Shown here: positions 1 through 8,864 of the stretch, piece by piece
Layout of the letters: every line of letters starts with the position of its first letter
Numbering within the stretch: the first letter of the stretch is position 1
Source of the DNA: Verrucomicrobiaceae bacterium
GTDB taxonomy: Bacteria > Verrucomicrobiota > Verrucomicrobiia > Verrucomicrobiales > Verrucomicrobiaceae
Reading direction: 5' to 3'
NCBI GenBank assembly: GCA_947507875.1
Contig: CANNQP010000006.1
Span: forward strand, 62,001-126,000
Length of the DNA: 64,000 nucleotides
Position numbers and translations under genes: made by a program
Notes under the pieces: model-generated
Database searches by the model: none
What the model was told of the DNA's origin: nothing
Seen by the model: only the letters and a program-made list of their open reading frames with translations

Positions 1-716
1 CGACGCTGACGGTAACTGCCGCTGGTGGCTGCGCATTGATCGCTGAGCGGCAGCATTTGTAGGGCCGTACCAGGCGTGGCATCTGGACTTTGCACACCGA
101 TCTGCCAGGGACCGCCGCCGGGAGCATGGCCGATGGCGGCGATCTCTCCACCAACCTCGAGTAGAAAATCGCGATACCCCTGCTCTTTCAAGAGTGCGAC
201 GAGTTCATCGACGACGAATCCCTCGGTCACACAGGCCACGTTCAGCCGCAGGTTGGCCACCTTTTTGCGCAGCGCCGGGGGATCGAGTCGATCCTGCAAA
301 TACGGCCAGCCAGTCACGGCGGGCTGATCGCTCAGCCGGGGGGCAAAGCCGAACTGCTCAATGACGGGTGCGAGAGTGATGTCCAGTACACCCTCAGTTT
401 GCAGGGCGATACGGCGAGCGAGCTGCACGACCTGCACGAGTTCCAGGGGCACAGGCTGCCAGTCCGTGGAAGGGTTTTGATTGAAGCGGCTCAGCACTGA
501 ATCGTTGCGCCAATGGGAAAGCAGCGCCTCACGCGCGTCGAGGTGAGCCTGAACAAGGCGATGCGTCTGTTTGGTCAGCCTGGGCCCCTTCAGGCTCCAG
601 GTGGTGCCCATGGTGGATCCCGTCAAGTTAAGGGTGGGTCGATCATAACACCCGGCCAGTCCCAGCGCCACGAGCAGAAGGCAAAGGACACGTAAGGGGC
701 AAAGCAGGCCAGACAT
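1..716 (-). CDS. apbE: FAD:protein FMN transferase, lipoprotein form (ApbE family), C-terminus beyond window
   Basis: ApbE enzymes move FMN from FAD onto Ser/Thr of extracytoplasmic flavoproteins. The frame is open to the window edge, so the C-terminal part (the usual DPRTG region) is missing from view. The start at 716 gives a short hydrophobic leader ending in the lipobox LAGC (Cys about residue 23), so the protein is probably lipid-anchored outside the inner membrane. Further in are the family marks MGTTW, LSRFN, LDITLAPVIEQFGF, LEVGGEI and ATSGSY. The usual KGYAVD motif reads EGFVVDE, so the Lys is replaced by Glu. The gene lies downstream of thrH on the same strand but is separated by a strong hairpin, so it is probably expressed on its own. 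A second ApbE-like gene is at 31118-31972. Confidence 0.88.
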   Translation of the reverse strand, partial: MSGLLCPLRVLCLLLVALGLAGCYDRPTLNLTGSTMGTTWSLKGPRLTKQTHRLVQAHLDAREALLSHWRNDSVLSRFNQNPSTDWQPVPLELVQVVQLARRIALQTEGVLDITLAPVIEQFGFAPRLSDQPAVTGWPYLQDRLDPPALRKKVANLRLNVACVTEGFVVDELVALLKEQGYRDFLLEVGGEIAAIGHAPGGGPWQIGVQSPDATPGTALQMLPLSDQCAATSGSYRQR

Positions 717-765
717 GAAAGCATGAGCCTGTAATGGCTACGGAGAGATTGTCGAGGCACTCTCG

Positions 766-807
766 AAAAAGTGCCCCGGCGGGACCCAACCAAAATCCCG
801 CCGGGGC
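766..807 (-). terminator. Intrinsic terminator after thrH
   Basis: A perfect 12-bp GC-rich inverted repeat (773-784 with 796-807, 11-nt loop) is followed on the minus strand by five T residues (766-770). It lies downstream of thrH and upstream of the lipoprotein apbE, so it should end the polysaccharide operon transcript. Confidence 0.75.
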
Positions 808-998
808 TAAGGTGACCGGGCTGTCCCCAACCATGAAGTGACAGTCCAGCTCGTTGTGGTGAAGCTTGCGCCTCGTTAGGGAAATTGAGCAGCTTACAGG
901 CCAACCCGTGGAGTGATTTCGTCAAAACTAGAAAGAACTCGGCTGAGCCATAGGCAGCGCCTCCTGGGCTACAGCGGTTCCACGTTTTGCACGTACCT

Positions 999-1613
999 TT
1001 AACTCAACTGATCCCGCATGGCAGCGAGTAGGTCGGCGTAAAGATCGAAGCCCTGAAACTGAGGAAATTGCGCGCGAATGGTCTCTGGCGCGTGGAAAAA
1101 GAACCCACAATCGGCTTCGGTGAGCATGGTGGTGTCATTGAAGGAATCTCCGGCCGCAATAACCTTGTAGTTCAACGCGCGGAAGGCCGCGACCGCCTTT
1201 TGCTTTTGGTTGGGCTGACGCAGGCGGTAGTCGATGATGCGTCCGCTGGCATCGACGTCGAGCTTGTGGCAAAAGATGGTGGGCCAGCCAAGTTGACGCA
1301 TGAGCGGCTGGGCAAATTCCTCAAAGGTATCACTGAGGATGATGACCTGAGTCTGCTCACGCAGTTCATCCAGAAACGCACGAGCCCCATCCAGCGGAGC
1401 GAGCGTGCCGATGACTTCTTGGATGTCGGGCAGCTTCAGCCCCTGCTGATCCAGGATGGCGAGCCGTCCGCGCATCAGCTTGTCATAGTCGGGCTCATCC
1501 CGTGTGGTGCGGCGCAGCTCGGCGATGCCGGTCTTTTCGGCAAAAGCGATCCAGATTTCAGGCACGAGGACGCCTTCAAGGTCGAGAGTGACGATGGTCT
1601 GCAGTTTGGACAT
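999..1613 (-). CDS. thrH: Phosphoserine phosphatase / homoserine phosphotransferase (ThrH, HAD superfamily)
   Basis: The 204-residue protein matches ThrH along its whole length. HAD motif I is DLEGVLVPEIW (nucleophile Asp near residue 11), motif II is ILSDTFEEF, and the acidic motif is AAGDSFNDTTML. ThrH dephosphorylates phosphoserine and can pass phosphate to homoserine. It lies 42 nt after an APC amino-acid permease on the same strand, at the end of the polysaccharide operon. That placement hints at serine or threonine supply for the same process, but this is inference from position only. Family assignment is firm; the substrate preferred in vivo is not known from sequence. Confidence 0.92.
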   Translation of the reverse strand: MSKLQTIVTLDLEGVLVPEIWIAFAEKTGIAELRRTTRDEPDYDKLMRGRLAILDQQGLKLPDIQEVIGTLAPLDGARAFLDELREQTQVIILSDTFEEFAQPLMRQLGWPTIFCHKLDVDASGRIIDYRLRQPNQKQKAVAAFRALNYKVIAAGDSFNDTTMLTEADCGFFFHAPETIRAQFPQFQGFDLYADLLAAMRDQLS

Positions 1614-1655
1614 GAGTGCTCAGCCCTAGCGTGCGGGCACGAGCCTTGCAAATGC

Positions 1656-2999
1656 TCAGGCATCAGGTGTGCAGGCTTTCTCAGGCGGGGAGGCAGGTGT
1701 CGCTGGTTTGCGAGAGAGGACCCAGAGCAGCACGCCGACGAGGATGGTGGCAAGGCCCGCTAACGACTCACGCGGGTGCTCTTTCATTTGGTACACCATC
1801 ATCCAGGCACTGATGATCAGGAAAAGAAGAGGCGTGACAGGATAGCCCCAACACCGGATTGGGCGTGGCAGTTCCGGCTGAGTGCGGCGCAGGCGGATCA
1901 GACCGCAGACGGTCAAGAAGGAGCACATCTGAATGCTAAACTGCACATAAGTCAGCACTTTCTCAAAACTGGCGGTGAGGATGAGAGTGATGACGATGCA
2001 GAGCTGGGCAAACAGGGCGGTGACCGGCACACCGCGCTCATCGCAGGCAGCCAAAGGGCGCAGAATGCGGTGATCCTGCCCTAGCACCTGGGTCACCCGG
2101 GGTCCCACCCAAGTCATGGCGCTGATGCTGGAGACGAGGCCGATGCAGATCAGACCTGACATGATGCGCCCGCCCGTAGGACCAAAGATGCGATCTGCGG
2201 CCGCATGGGCGACATCCACCTTGCCCGCCAGCTCAGCCATCGGAGTCACGTGCAAAAAAATCGCGTTCAACGCGATGTAGAGGGCACTGACGATGAGGGT
2301 GCCCAAGGCGATGGCCCAAGGAACATTTTTCTGCGGTTGGCGCACCTCATCCACGATGTAGGTCGCTGCGTTCCAGCCTGCGTAAGCATACATGACAAAG
2401 ACGAGGCTAATGGCAAAGGGGGGGCTCGTGATGAGCGTCCAGTCGCCGACCGTTGGAAGGAAGCTCACTGGCTGTGCGTGTTCCACGGTAAGACCTGAAA
2501 CGATGAAGACCAAAATGAGCAGCACTTTCATCCAGGTAGCCAAGTTTTGAAACGTAGCCCCCACGTGGATGCCAGCCACGTGGATGAGCGTGACCCCCCA
2601 AACGACAACAAGGGAGGCGGTGACCGCTGACACCTGCGGGAAGACGCCGCCCAAGTACTTTCCTAAAGCCATGGCAGCGAGCGCGATGGGGGCGGCGAAT
2701 CCTGCCGTGGCCGAAAGCCAGCCCGAGACAAAGCCCACACAGGGATGAAAGGCCTTGCTCAAAAAATGATACTCGCCACCCGAACGCGGCATCGCTGCGG
2801 CCAGCTCCCCATACACCAACGCCCCGCAAAAAGCGCAGAGCCCCCCCACCGCCCAAAGCACCAGGATGGCGAAACCCGAAGGCAGCGGCCCCACCTGAAA
2901 GCCTAGGCTGGTGAAGATGCCCGTGCCGACCATATTGGCGATGACGATCGCAGTGGCCGTGACGAGCGAAATGCCGTGGCGCTTGGCAGCGGAACTCAT
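1656..2999 (-). CDS. APC-family amino acid permease
   Basis: This 447-residue polytopic inner-membrane protein has about 12 hydrophobic segments. The first carries the APC signature IVIANMVGTGIFTSLG, which forms the unwound substrate-binding part of TM1 in this family. The start at 2999 is preferred because its ATG overlaps the TGA of the upstream ligase gene (ATGA), which implies translational coupling. An in-frame start 60 nt further upstream would add a hydrophilic stretch that fits no APC N-terminus. The substrate cannot be read from sequence; a small neutral amino acid is plausible given thrH downstream. Finding a permease coupled to an O-antigen-ligase-like gene is unusual. Confidence 0.88.
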   Translation of the reverse strand: MSSAAKRHGISLVTATAIVIANMVGTGIFTSLGFQVGPLPSGFAILVLWAVGGLCAFCGALVYGELAAAMPRSGGEYHFLSKAFHPCVGFVSGWLSATAGFAAPIALAAMALGKYLGGVFPQVSAVTASLVVVWGVTLIHVAGIHVGATFQNLATWMKVLLILVFIVSGLTVEHAQPVSFLPTVGDWTLITSPPFAISLVFVMYAYAGWNAATYIVDEVRQPQKNVPWAIALGTLIVSALYIALNAIFLHVTPMAELAGKVDVAHAAADRIFGPTGGRIMSGLICIGLVSSISAMTWVGPRVTQVLGQDHRILRPLAACDERGVPVTALFAQLCIVITLILTASFEKVLTYVQFSIQMCSFLTVCGLIRLRRTQPELPRPIRCWGYPVTPLLFLIISAWMMVYQMKEHPRESLAGLATILVGVLLWVLSRKPATPASPPEKACTPDA

Positions 3000-5518
3000 G
3001 GTGCCTTGGAAGACTGGGGAAGAGGAGCCTTTTCCACGAGCGGACGCAGCTGATCCCAAGCACTACGCCAGTCCCCCAACTCAGCCAGCACACTGGCTAA
3101 TTCACGGGAAAAGAAACCCGGAGCACCGGGAAGCTTCTGCGCACCCTCGATCGTGCGCCGTGCCGCATCGAGATCACCGGCTGCCCGCTGCGCGTAATAG
3201 AGATCCATGCTTGCCAGCGGATCCGTGGGGCGGAGGACTCGCTGACGCTCCAGCCGCGCCACATCCGCCGCGCTGACGAGTGCAGGCTTGGCCACCTGCG
3301 GTAGGTAACGCCCCGCCAGGGTAGAGGCCTCTTCGTATTGGCCTTTTTCTGCGAGATCGAGCGCAAGGATCTGCCAGCCTGCGGGTACGAGGTGCGGATG
3401 CTTGCGGATCAGATCCACCAGCGTCTCACGATTGCCTTTGTCACGCCAGTAGCGCAAAACTTGGGCTTGCACACCTAGCGGCAGCTCTTCCATGGCACCA
3501 TAGGTGGCCAAAAAATCGGACAGACAAGACTCCCAAAGATCCCCCGTGAGGAATTGAGTCTCCAAAAAAATGACCTGCAAATCGAGCCGGTTCGCAATCT
3601 TCCACAGCATGCCCAGCAGTTCTGGGTAGGGGCGCGTGGTCTGAACGATGGACTGGAATCGCGCCGCCGCGTTGCTGTGAACTGGCGGGTAGCGCCGCAT
3701 GCCCTCCGTCCATGGCAAAATGGCGGTCGCGGGATCATAGGATAACCAGAGGCGACCTTCCTCAAAACAGATGGGTGCGTAGCGCGGCTCCACGGCTCGA
3801 ACGCGGCCAAAATCGAGCAGCGCAGCCTGACTGTCTTGATTGGCCAAAAGGTGCAGCTGCGCGCGCAGAAAGTAGTTTCGGTAATGCAGCGGGCTCAGCT
3901 CAATCGCACGATTGATGCGACGCATTGCATCGGCGTAGCGCCCGGAAGCAGTGTCCAGCGCCGCACGGTCGTGCAATAAGCGCGACTCTGTGGCGAGGCC
4001 CGTGTCACGCAGACCCGCAAAGACCATACCGAGCCAAACCGTCCCCCAGAGCGTGAGCAGTGCGCCTAGACCACGATAGATCCACTGCCCTCTTTTTCCA
4101 AAAACAGGCCCCTCGTGCCGCTGCCGCACGCCCAACGCTGCCACCATGCCAAAAAATAGAGCATAGCCAAACGCGTGCAGGGGCACATCCACCGCGCTAT
4201 GGATCAATGCCATGCCGGCGGCGATGGCAGATGCACGCTGAATCCGGCGCATGGAGCGACCTTCCTCACTGCGACGACGTCGGCGCTTACGAATCCAAGG
4301 GCCACTGGCTTGCCAGAGCCACAACGCGATCAAGGCGCAAGGAAGCAGGCAGAGCAGGCCGCCTTCAAACAGAACCCACAGCACGTCGCTCTCCGGATGC
4401 AACAACCGAGCATCCGGGTAGGCTTCCGTACTAACCTGTGGGAAAACAGGATCAAACACGCCGATGCCACGTCCCACCCACAAATGCCCCGTGGTGGCAT
4501 TCCACGTCTGCTCAGCCAGCCAGACGCGCAGATCCGAGGAAAGAAGTTCCGTCACCGGCTTCTGGATCAATTTTTGGCCCACACGACCTCCAGACACTAT
4601 CGCCAGAGAGATCACGGCGAGCACGATGGAAAAGCTGACCACCACCCGCGCGGGCCCTCCACTACGAATGGCGCTTGTCCCAAGCCAAAGGATCAGCCCA
4701 CCCAGGGTGAGCAGCAGCCCCGCGCGCGAAGAGGCAGATAGCACACAGGCGATCAAGACGAGCAAGCCGGGGCCAAAAATCAGCAAGCCTTTCGACCGAC
4801 GGCGAAAGGAGTCCAAAGCCACAGCGGCGCAGAGCACGCAACTGAGGGCAAAAAAACTGGAACTATGGTTCGGGTTCGCAAACGGACCGAACACATTTGC
4901 ATCGAAACCGGGTCGGATGAAACCGCGCGGCCACCACGGCACCTTGAACCATCCAGCCTGATCCATCAGCGAGGCTACGGCCATGACTATCGCGCCAAGC
5001 ACCAAGAGGCGCAAAGCTCGCCGACGCCCGCCTTCATCCAAGCTCTGGCCGAGGCAGCTGGAAAACCAGAGCAGACCTGCCAGCAGGACCATCCAGCCCT
5101 CCAGCGTGCCATACCAATCTGGGGAAAGGGAGCCGGGCAAAGGAATGCTCCAGTCCTGACTCAAATGCACACGCCACTCGTCCAAGGGGCCAAACCATCC
5201 CGCAGGCAACAAGCCCAACCCGGCAAAAGCAGCCAACGCTAGCAAAGCCAACCGAGGCACCCAAGCGATCTGCCGCACCGGCGGCGCGAGCATGATGCCA
5301 AGACCGATCAAAGTCAGCGCCAGGCCACGTGCCCAGGGATTCCTCCCCGCCCCGAACAGGATCACCACCACAGGCAGCAGTCCATACAGCCACGCCCGCC
5401 AGTGACGCCAACGTCCCACGGCTGATGGCAATTCAGCCTTGAGATCACAGGCCTCATTCTGCGTTTGTTCTTGGCTCGTATTCGGCGCGTGGGTCGGGTC
5501 AGGGCTCATGGCATTCAC
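2996..5518 (-). CDS. O-antigen ligase (Wzy_C)-like membrane protein with C-terminal TPR region
   Basis: A large 840-residue protein. Residues about 40-480 hold a dozen hydrophobic segments with a long periplasmic loop of the O-antigen ligase / polymerase type (FANPNHSSSFFAL, then ASSRAG, then the loop around GHLWVGRGIGVFDPVFP and LHPESDVLWVLFEGG). Residues from about 520 onward are soluble and helical, with TPR-like repeats (for example RYADAMRRINRAIELSPLHY). Such proteins join lipid-linked glycans to an acceptor or polymerise them at the periplasmic face. The first codon is GTG at 5518, with ATG at 5509 as an alternative; both overlap the end of the wecA-like gene. Its stop overlaps the permease start. 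Confidence 0.82.
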   Translation of the reverse strand: MNAMSPDPTHAPNTSQEQTQNEACDLKAELPSAVGRWRHWRAWLYGLLPVVVILFGAGRNPWARGLALTLIGLGIMLAPPVRQIAWVPRLALLALAAFAGLGLLPAGWFGPLDEWRVHLSQDWSIPLPGSLSPDWYGTLEGWMVLLAGLLWFSSCLGQSLDEGGRRRALRLLVLGAIVMAVASLMDQAGWFKVPWWPRGFIRPGFDANVFGPFANPNHSSSFFALSCVLCAAVALDSFRRRSKGLLIFGPGLLVLIACVLSASSRAGLLLTLGGLILWLGTSAIRSGGPARVVVSFSIVLAVISLAIVSGGRVGQKLIQKPVTELLSSDLRVWLAEQTWNATTGHLWVGRGIGVFDPVFPQVSTEAYPDARLLHPESDVLWVLFEGGLLCLLPCALIALWLWQASGPWIRKRRRRRSEEGRSMRRIQRASAIAAGMALIHSAVDVPLHAFGYALFFGMVAALGVRQRHEGPVFGKRGQWIYRGLGALLTLWGTVWLGMVFAGLRDTGLATESRLLHDRAALDTASGRYADAMRRINRAIELSPLHYRNYFLRAQLHLLANQDSQAALLDFGRVRAVEPRYAPICFEEGRLWLSYDPATAILPWTEGMRRYPPVHSNAAARFQSIVQTTRPYPELLGMLWKIANRLDLQVIFLETQFLTGDLWESCLSDFLATYGAMEELPLGVQAQVLRYWRDKGNRETLVDLIRKHPHLVPAGWQILALDLAEKGQYEEASTLAGRYLPQVAKPALVSAADVARLERQRVLRPTDPLASMDLYYAQRAAGDLDAARRTIEGAQKLPGAPGFFSRELASVLAELGDWRSAWDQLRPLVEKAPLPQSSKAP

Positions 5519-7007
5519 GGGCGGCGGCCTGGGCTATCGCAACCGAAGTCACGGGTGGAGTGACGGCAGTCTTGCGCGTAGGCAAAAGAAAGGCAGGCAG
5601 GCTACCCCAGCGCTCGAGGCAGCGCTCAAAGAGCGTGGAAAAGGCATCGGCACGCACCAACCAGTCCGACTCAAGGAAATCATCCGCGGGGCAATGAAGA
5701 GTCACCAACAAATCAGGACCGATCGGCAGATGCAGCAATCGCTTGTCTGGCCCAGGGATCGGCTGAAAACCAACCCATTGGAAACGATCTTGGAGTAGAT
5801 CAGCAAAGGCATCGAGCGTGTCGCAGTGTTCGATATCGAACTCCAGCGCTCGTGCATGAGCTCGGATGTGCTCGAGCCGCCGCCGCCTTGCAAGTGCCGT
5901 GCGGACTTGCTCGCGCAGACGAGTCCAGCTTTTCACATAGCCTAGGTAACGAGCGGCACCCACCGCCAGCAGGAAGAGAACGGCACCCGCCACAGGCAGA
6001 GCCCCCCCCTTGGTCAAAAGGATGCTGATGCCGACCAAGCTCAAGACCAAACACACGGAATACATGGCCAAGAGTGCACGACCTTTGCTGTAGCCCAGTA
6101 AAATCAAGCGGTGGTGGATATGCTCGGCATCCGCGCTGAAAATCGGCACACCGCGGATGGCGCGCCGCAGAATCGCGAAAAAAGTGTCCAAAATCGGCAC
6201 GCCCAATGCAATGATGATGACCAGCAGCGCGGCGATGACTGACCCCTTTTGTGAACTGCGTAGCGAGGTCGCTGCGATAAAAAAGCCAAGGAGGTAGGCA
6301 CCGCCATCTCCCAGGAAAATGCGGGCTGGAGGTAGATTGAAAAACAAAAAGCCCGCTAAGGCACCCGCCATCAACACCGAGAGCAGCATCACCTCTGAAT
6401 TTCCCCCGAGGTAGCCGACGAGGGCTAAAGTCAGGGTCAAAAACATACCAAAGCCACCTGCAAGCCCATCCATACCGTCAATGAGATTGATGATGTTCGG
6501 AATAGCCACCAACCAAAAAACGGTAAGCGGCAGACTCCACCAGCCGAGCTGCAAGCCACCCTCGCCAAAAGGATTGCTTAGCACCTCAATCGAAACTCCC
6601 ATCCCGTAAAGGACTAGCGAAACCGCAATCTGCCCCAGCAGTTTCACTCGCGCTCCCAGAGGCCTCAGGTCATCCATGAAGCCGACCGCAAACATCAGCG
6701 CACAACTCACCAACACGGGCAAAAGGCTGCGCAACTCAAAAAACCCAAGCCCTAGAAGCACCAGTGCGCCCACCATCAGCGCCAAGAAGATGGGCCCCCC
6801 ACCCAGGCGTGACACCGGCTTCTCATGCCGCTTGCGTCGTCCATCAGGAGCATCCATGCCCGTCTTGCCCGGAGTGCGGATGATGGCTAGCGTGCCACAC
6901 AGGCTGATCAAAGCAGCCCCCAGAAAGCAGGCGAGCAGCTCCCTCACCCCAGGCAGCACAAGGGCATCTGCGGCACGCATTGGTTCGAGGCTGGATAGCA
7001 CACTCAT
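5499..7007 (-). CDS. WecA/MraY-family undecaprenyl-phosphate sugar-1-phosphate transferase with C-terminal extension
   Basis: This enzyme should start glycan assembly by placing a sugar-1-phosphate on undecaprenyl phosphate in the inner membrane. Visible catalytic motifs are GFMDDLRPL (Asp112/113), NIINLIDGMDGLAGG (Asp177/180), IFLGDGGAYLLGF (Asp234) and the WecA-type HIHHR (296-300). There are about 11 membrane segments up to residue 360. The protein then continues for roughly 130 soluble residues that ordinary WecA (about 360 residues) lacks; I do not recognise this tail. The gene is 4 nt downstream of the GT4 glycosyltransferase and overlaps the ligase gene, so it sits inside one operon. 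Confidence 0.87.
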   Translation of the reverse strand: MSVLSSLEPMRAADALVLPGVRELLACFLGAALISLCGTLAIIRTPGKTGMDAPDGRRKRHEKPVSRLGGGPIFLALMVGALVLLGLGFFELRSLLPVLVSCALMFAVGFMDDLRPLGARVKLLGQIAVSLVLYGMGVSIEVLSNPFGEGGLQLGWWSLPLTVFWLVAIPNIINLIDGMDGLAGGFGMFLTLTLALVGYLGGNSEVMLLSVLMAGALAGFLFFNLPPARIFLGDGGAYLLGFFIAATSLRSSQKGSVIAALLVIIIALGVPILDTFFAILRRAIRGVPIFSADAEHIHHRLILLGYSKGRALLAMYSVCLVLSLVGISILLTKGGALPVAGAVLFLLAVGAARYLGYVKSWTRLREQVRTALARRRRLEHIRAHARALEFDIEHCDTLDAFADLLQDRFQWVGFQPIPGPDKRLLHLPIGPDLLVTLHCPADDFLESDWLVRADAFSTLFERCLERWGSLPAFLLPTRKTAVTPPVTSVAIAQAAARECHEP

Positions 7008-7011
7008 GGAT

Positions 7012-8286
7012 TTAGTTCATCGCGGGCTTCGCGCCGCCGGCCTCAGCAATCACGTCGATCAACCGAGGGCGCAAGCGGCTCTGTGAGAACTCCGCAGCCA
7101 ACGCCTGACTTTGGGGCGACGGTGGCAAGGGCCCCACGACCGCTGCTTCCTCCAGTGCCTGCACCAACCCGGCGACATCGCCATGGCGGCCGATGCGAGC
7201 GTAGCGCGTGTCGGGCAGCCGCGCCGCCAGATCGACCAGATGACACTCCTCCGGTCCGATGGCGAGGAAGGGCAGGCCGAGCGTGAGGATGTTGTACACC
7301 TTGCACGGGTGCACCATGCCAACAAAGGGCGCACCCATGACCACGAGATGCAAATCTGCCGCTGACAGTGAGGCCGCGAGGTGGTCTTTCGGTTGGTAGG
7401 GCAGGCACGTCACCTGCTTCAGCGCGTGCTTTTGTGCAAAAGCACGTACCTTCCCATGCTCGCTCCCCCCCCCGACAAACAAAAAATGCAGCGTCGGATG
7501 CGCCCGCAGTTGCAGGGCTGCCTCGAGCACGGAATCCAGCGGATGGCAAGGGCTGTGGTTGCCGGAGTACATCACGACAAACTTACCCGTGAGCCCGTGC
7601 TGAGCACGAAAGGCATCCCGACCCGGCACATCCCAATGCACCGCATCATCATGAGACCAGGGCGCGTCGATATGCAGCACATCCTGAGGCACGCCCTTGG
7701 CTCGTAACCGCTTCGCCATAAAGCGATCCAGCGCCACGATCCGCGCCGCTTGGCCAAAACTCCAACGCTGCAAGGCGGACATGACCCTCTCAGGCAGGGC
7801 TCCTTCACGAAGCCAGCCTGCGGCCACCGCCTCATCGGGGTTCAGATCCATCACCCAAGGAACCACAGCCCCACCCTGCAACCGTGCCATAACCTGACCT
7901 AGGGTGGAAATCAGCGGGGGTGAGGTCAGGCACACCGTCACATCAAAGCGCCCGAGTCGCAGCAAGATCCATGTCGCACTCAGCCAAAATGACGCGAAAT
8001 CCACAAAGCGCCGCCAGCGGGCCGACTTGCCCAACCCAGGCGTCCAGATGCGGTGGATCGCGATCCCACACCAATCTTCCTGAACCGAAAAGCGGCGTTT
8101 CGGGTCATCATAGCCACGGCTGGAACACACCGCCACTACCTCATGCCCTGCTGCCACTAACCCCAGCGCAAGGTCCGTCAGATGCTGAGCCGTAGATACC
8201 GAATCGGGGTAGAAGCATTGGTTCAGCAGCAGGACTCGCAGCTTCCGACTAGGGGGCGGTGCGTTTTTGTTACATTCCTGCGGCAT
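7012..8286 (-). CDS. GT4-type glycosyltransferase (WbuB-like)
   Basis: The 424-residue cytoplasmic protein has two Rossmann-like halves. The N-terminal part (LRVLLLNQCFYPDSVSTAQH, then LALGLVAAGHEV) is typical of WbuB-like transferases that extend lipid-linked glycans. The C-terminal half has the nucleotide-sugar side: FVVMYSGNHSPCHPLDSVL, FLFVGGGSEHGKV, and a HPCKVYNILTLGLPFLAIGP stretch where GT4 enzymes carry the EX7E region. It is the first gene of the polysaccharide operon. A TTGTTA-N17-TATTAA promoter lies 70-98 nt upstream. Donor and acceptor sugars are not predictable. Confidence 0.85.
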   Translation of the reverse strand: MPQECNKNAPPPSRKLRVLLLNQCFYPDSVSTAQHLTDLALGLVAAGHEVVAVCSSRGYDDPKRRFSVQEDWCGIAIHRIWTPGLGKSARWRRFVDFASFWLSATWILLRLGRFDVTVCLTSPPLISTLGQVMARLQGGAVVPWVMDLNPDEAVAAGWLREGALPERVMSALQRWSFGQAARIVALDRFMAKRLRAKGVPQDVLHIDAPWSHDDAVHWDVPGRDAFRAQHGLTGKFVVMYSGNHSPCHPLDSVLEAALQLRAHPTLHFLFVGGGSEHGKVRAFAQKHALKQVTCLPYQPKDHLAASLSAADLHLVVMGAPFVGMVHPCKVYNILTLGLPFLAIGPEECHLVDLAARLPDTRYARIGRHGDVAGLVQALEEAAVVGPLPPSPQSQALAAEFSQSRLRPRLIDVIAEAGGAKPAMN

Positions 8287-8355
8287 GAAAAGACAAGTTT
8301 AAAGTACGCATGCCTAGCTCGCATCCACCCGAATGTGACCACAGCATGTTGTTCA

Positions 8356-8384
8356 TTAATACCAAGATATTCAGCGATTAACAA
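8356..8384 (-). promoter_or_regulatory. Sigma70-like promoter of the polysaccharide operon
   Basis: Read on the minus strand, TTGTTA (8384-8379) is followed after exactly 17 nt by TATTAA (8361-8356), in a locally AT-rich stretch that stands out from the GC-rich surroundings. It faces the GT4 gene starting at 8286 and would leave a 5' UTR of about 60 nt. Confidence 0.55.
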
Positions 8385-8443
8385 AGCACACCCTAGCTGG
8401 CAAGAAACCTTTCCCTCCGAGGCCACATCGGCCGGCTGTGGTG

Positions 8444-8785
8444 TTACGGCACGCCATCCCCGCCGCCAGCGCCATCCCCGCCACCGGTATCACCGAACCC
8501 ACCACTGCTGCTGCCAGCATCAGCGCCCCATGCCGAACTGCCAAACCCGCTTTTGACTCCTCCCTCCTCAGGCACAGAAGCACCTGAACCCCGATCCCAC
8601 ACGCCAAGCTGGGTCTCCGGGCCATGGGCAACGTAGCCTGGCGCCCAGGAAGAGTCGCCCGCATGTGTTACCGAGGCCTGCTGTCGCTTATCACTGAGTG
8701 GCGAGGACTTCCGGCGTTTCACCAAGACGAAGATCCCACCCAGCATGATAAGCGCGAAAGCAATCAAGAGCATTTCAAAGGACAT
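8444..8785 (-). CDS. Small single-pass membrane protein with Gly/Ser-rich tail
   Basis: A 113-residue hypothetical protein. Residues 3-23 form one hydrophobic helix (LLIAFALIMLGGIFVLV) followed by KRRK, so the tail should face the cytoplasm. The last 40 residues are almost entirely Gly, Ser, Ala and Asp, ending in repeated GGGDG. Such low-complexity tails occur in small TPM-neighbour or surface-attachment proteins, but I do not recognise a family. It lies 79 nt after the SDR gene on the same strand and 158 nt before the polysaccharide operon. The start at 8785 is supported by the helix beginning directly after it. Confidence 0.6.
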   Translation of the reverse strand: MSFEMLLIAFALIMLGGIFVLVKRRKSSPLSDKRQQASVTHAGDSSWAPGYVAHGPETQLGVWDRGSGASVPEEGGVKSGFGSSAWGADAGSSSGGFGDTGGGDGAGGGDGVP

Positions 8786-8864
8786 GTGAAGCAGAAGCGA
8801 AGCATTTCCAATCCATGCGGCCCGCAGCCATCCTCGAATTCGAGAACGCCGCCAAATGTGATTT

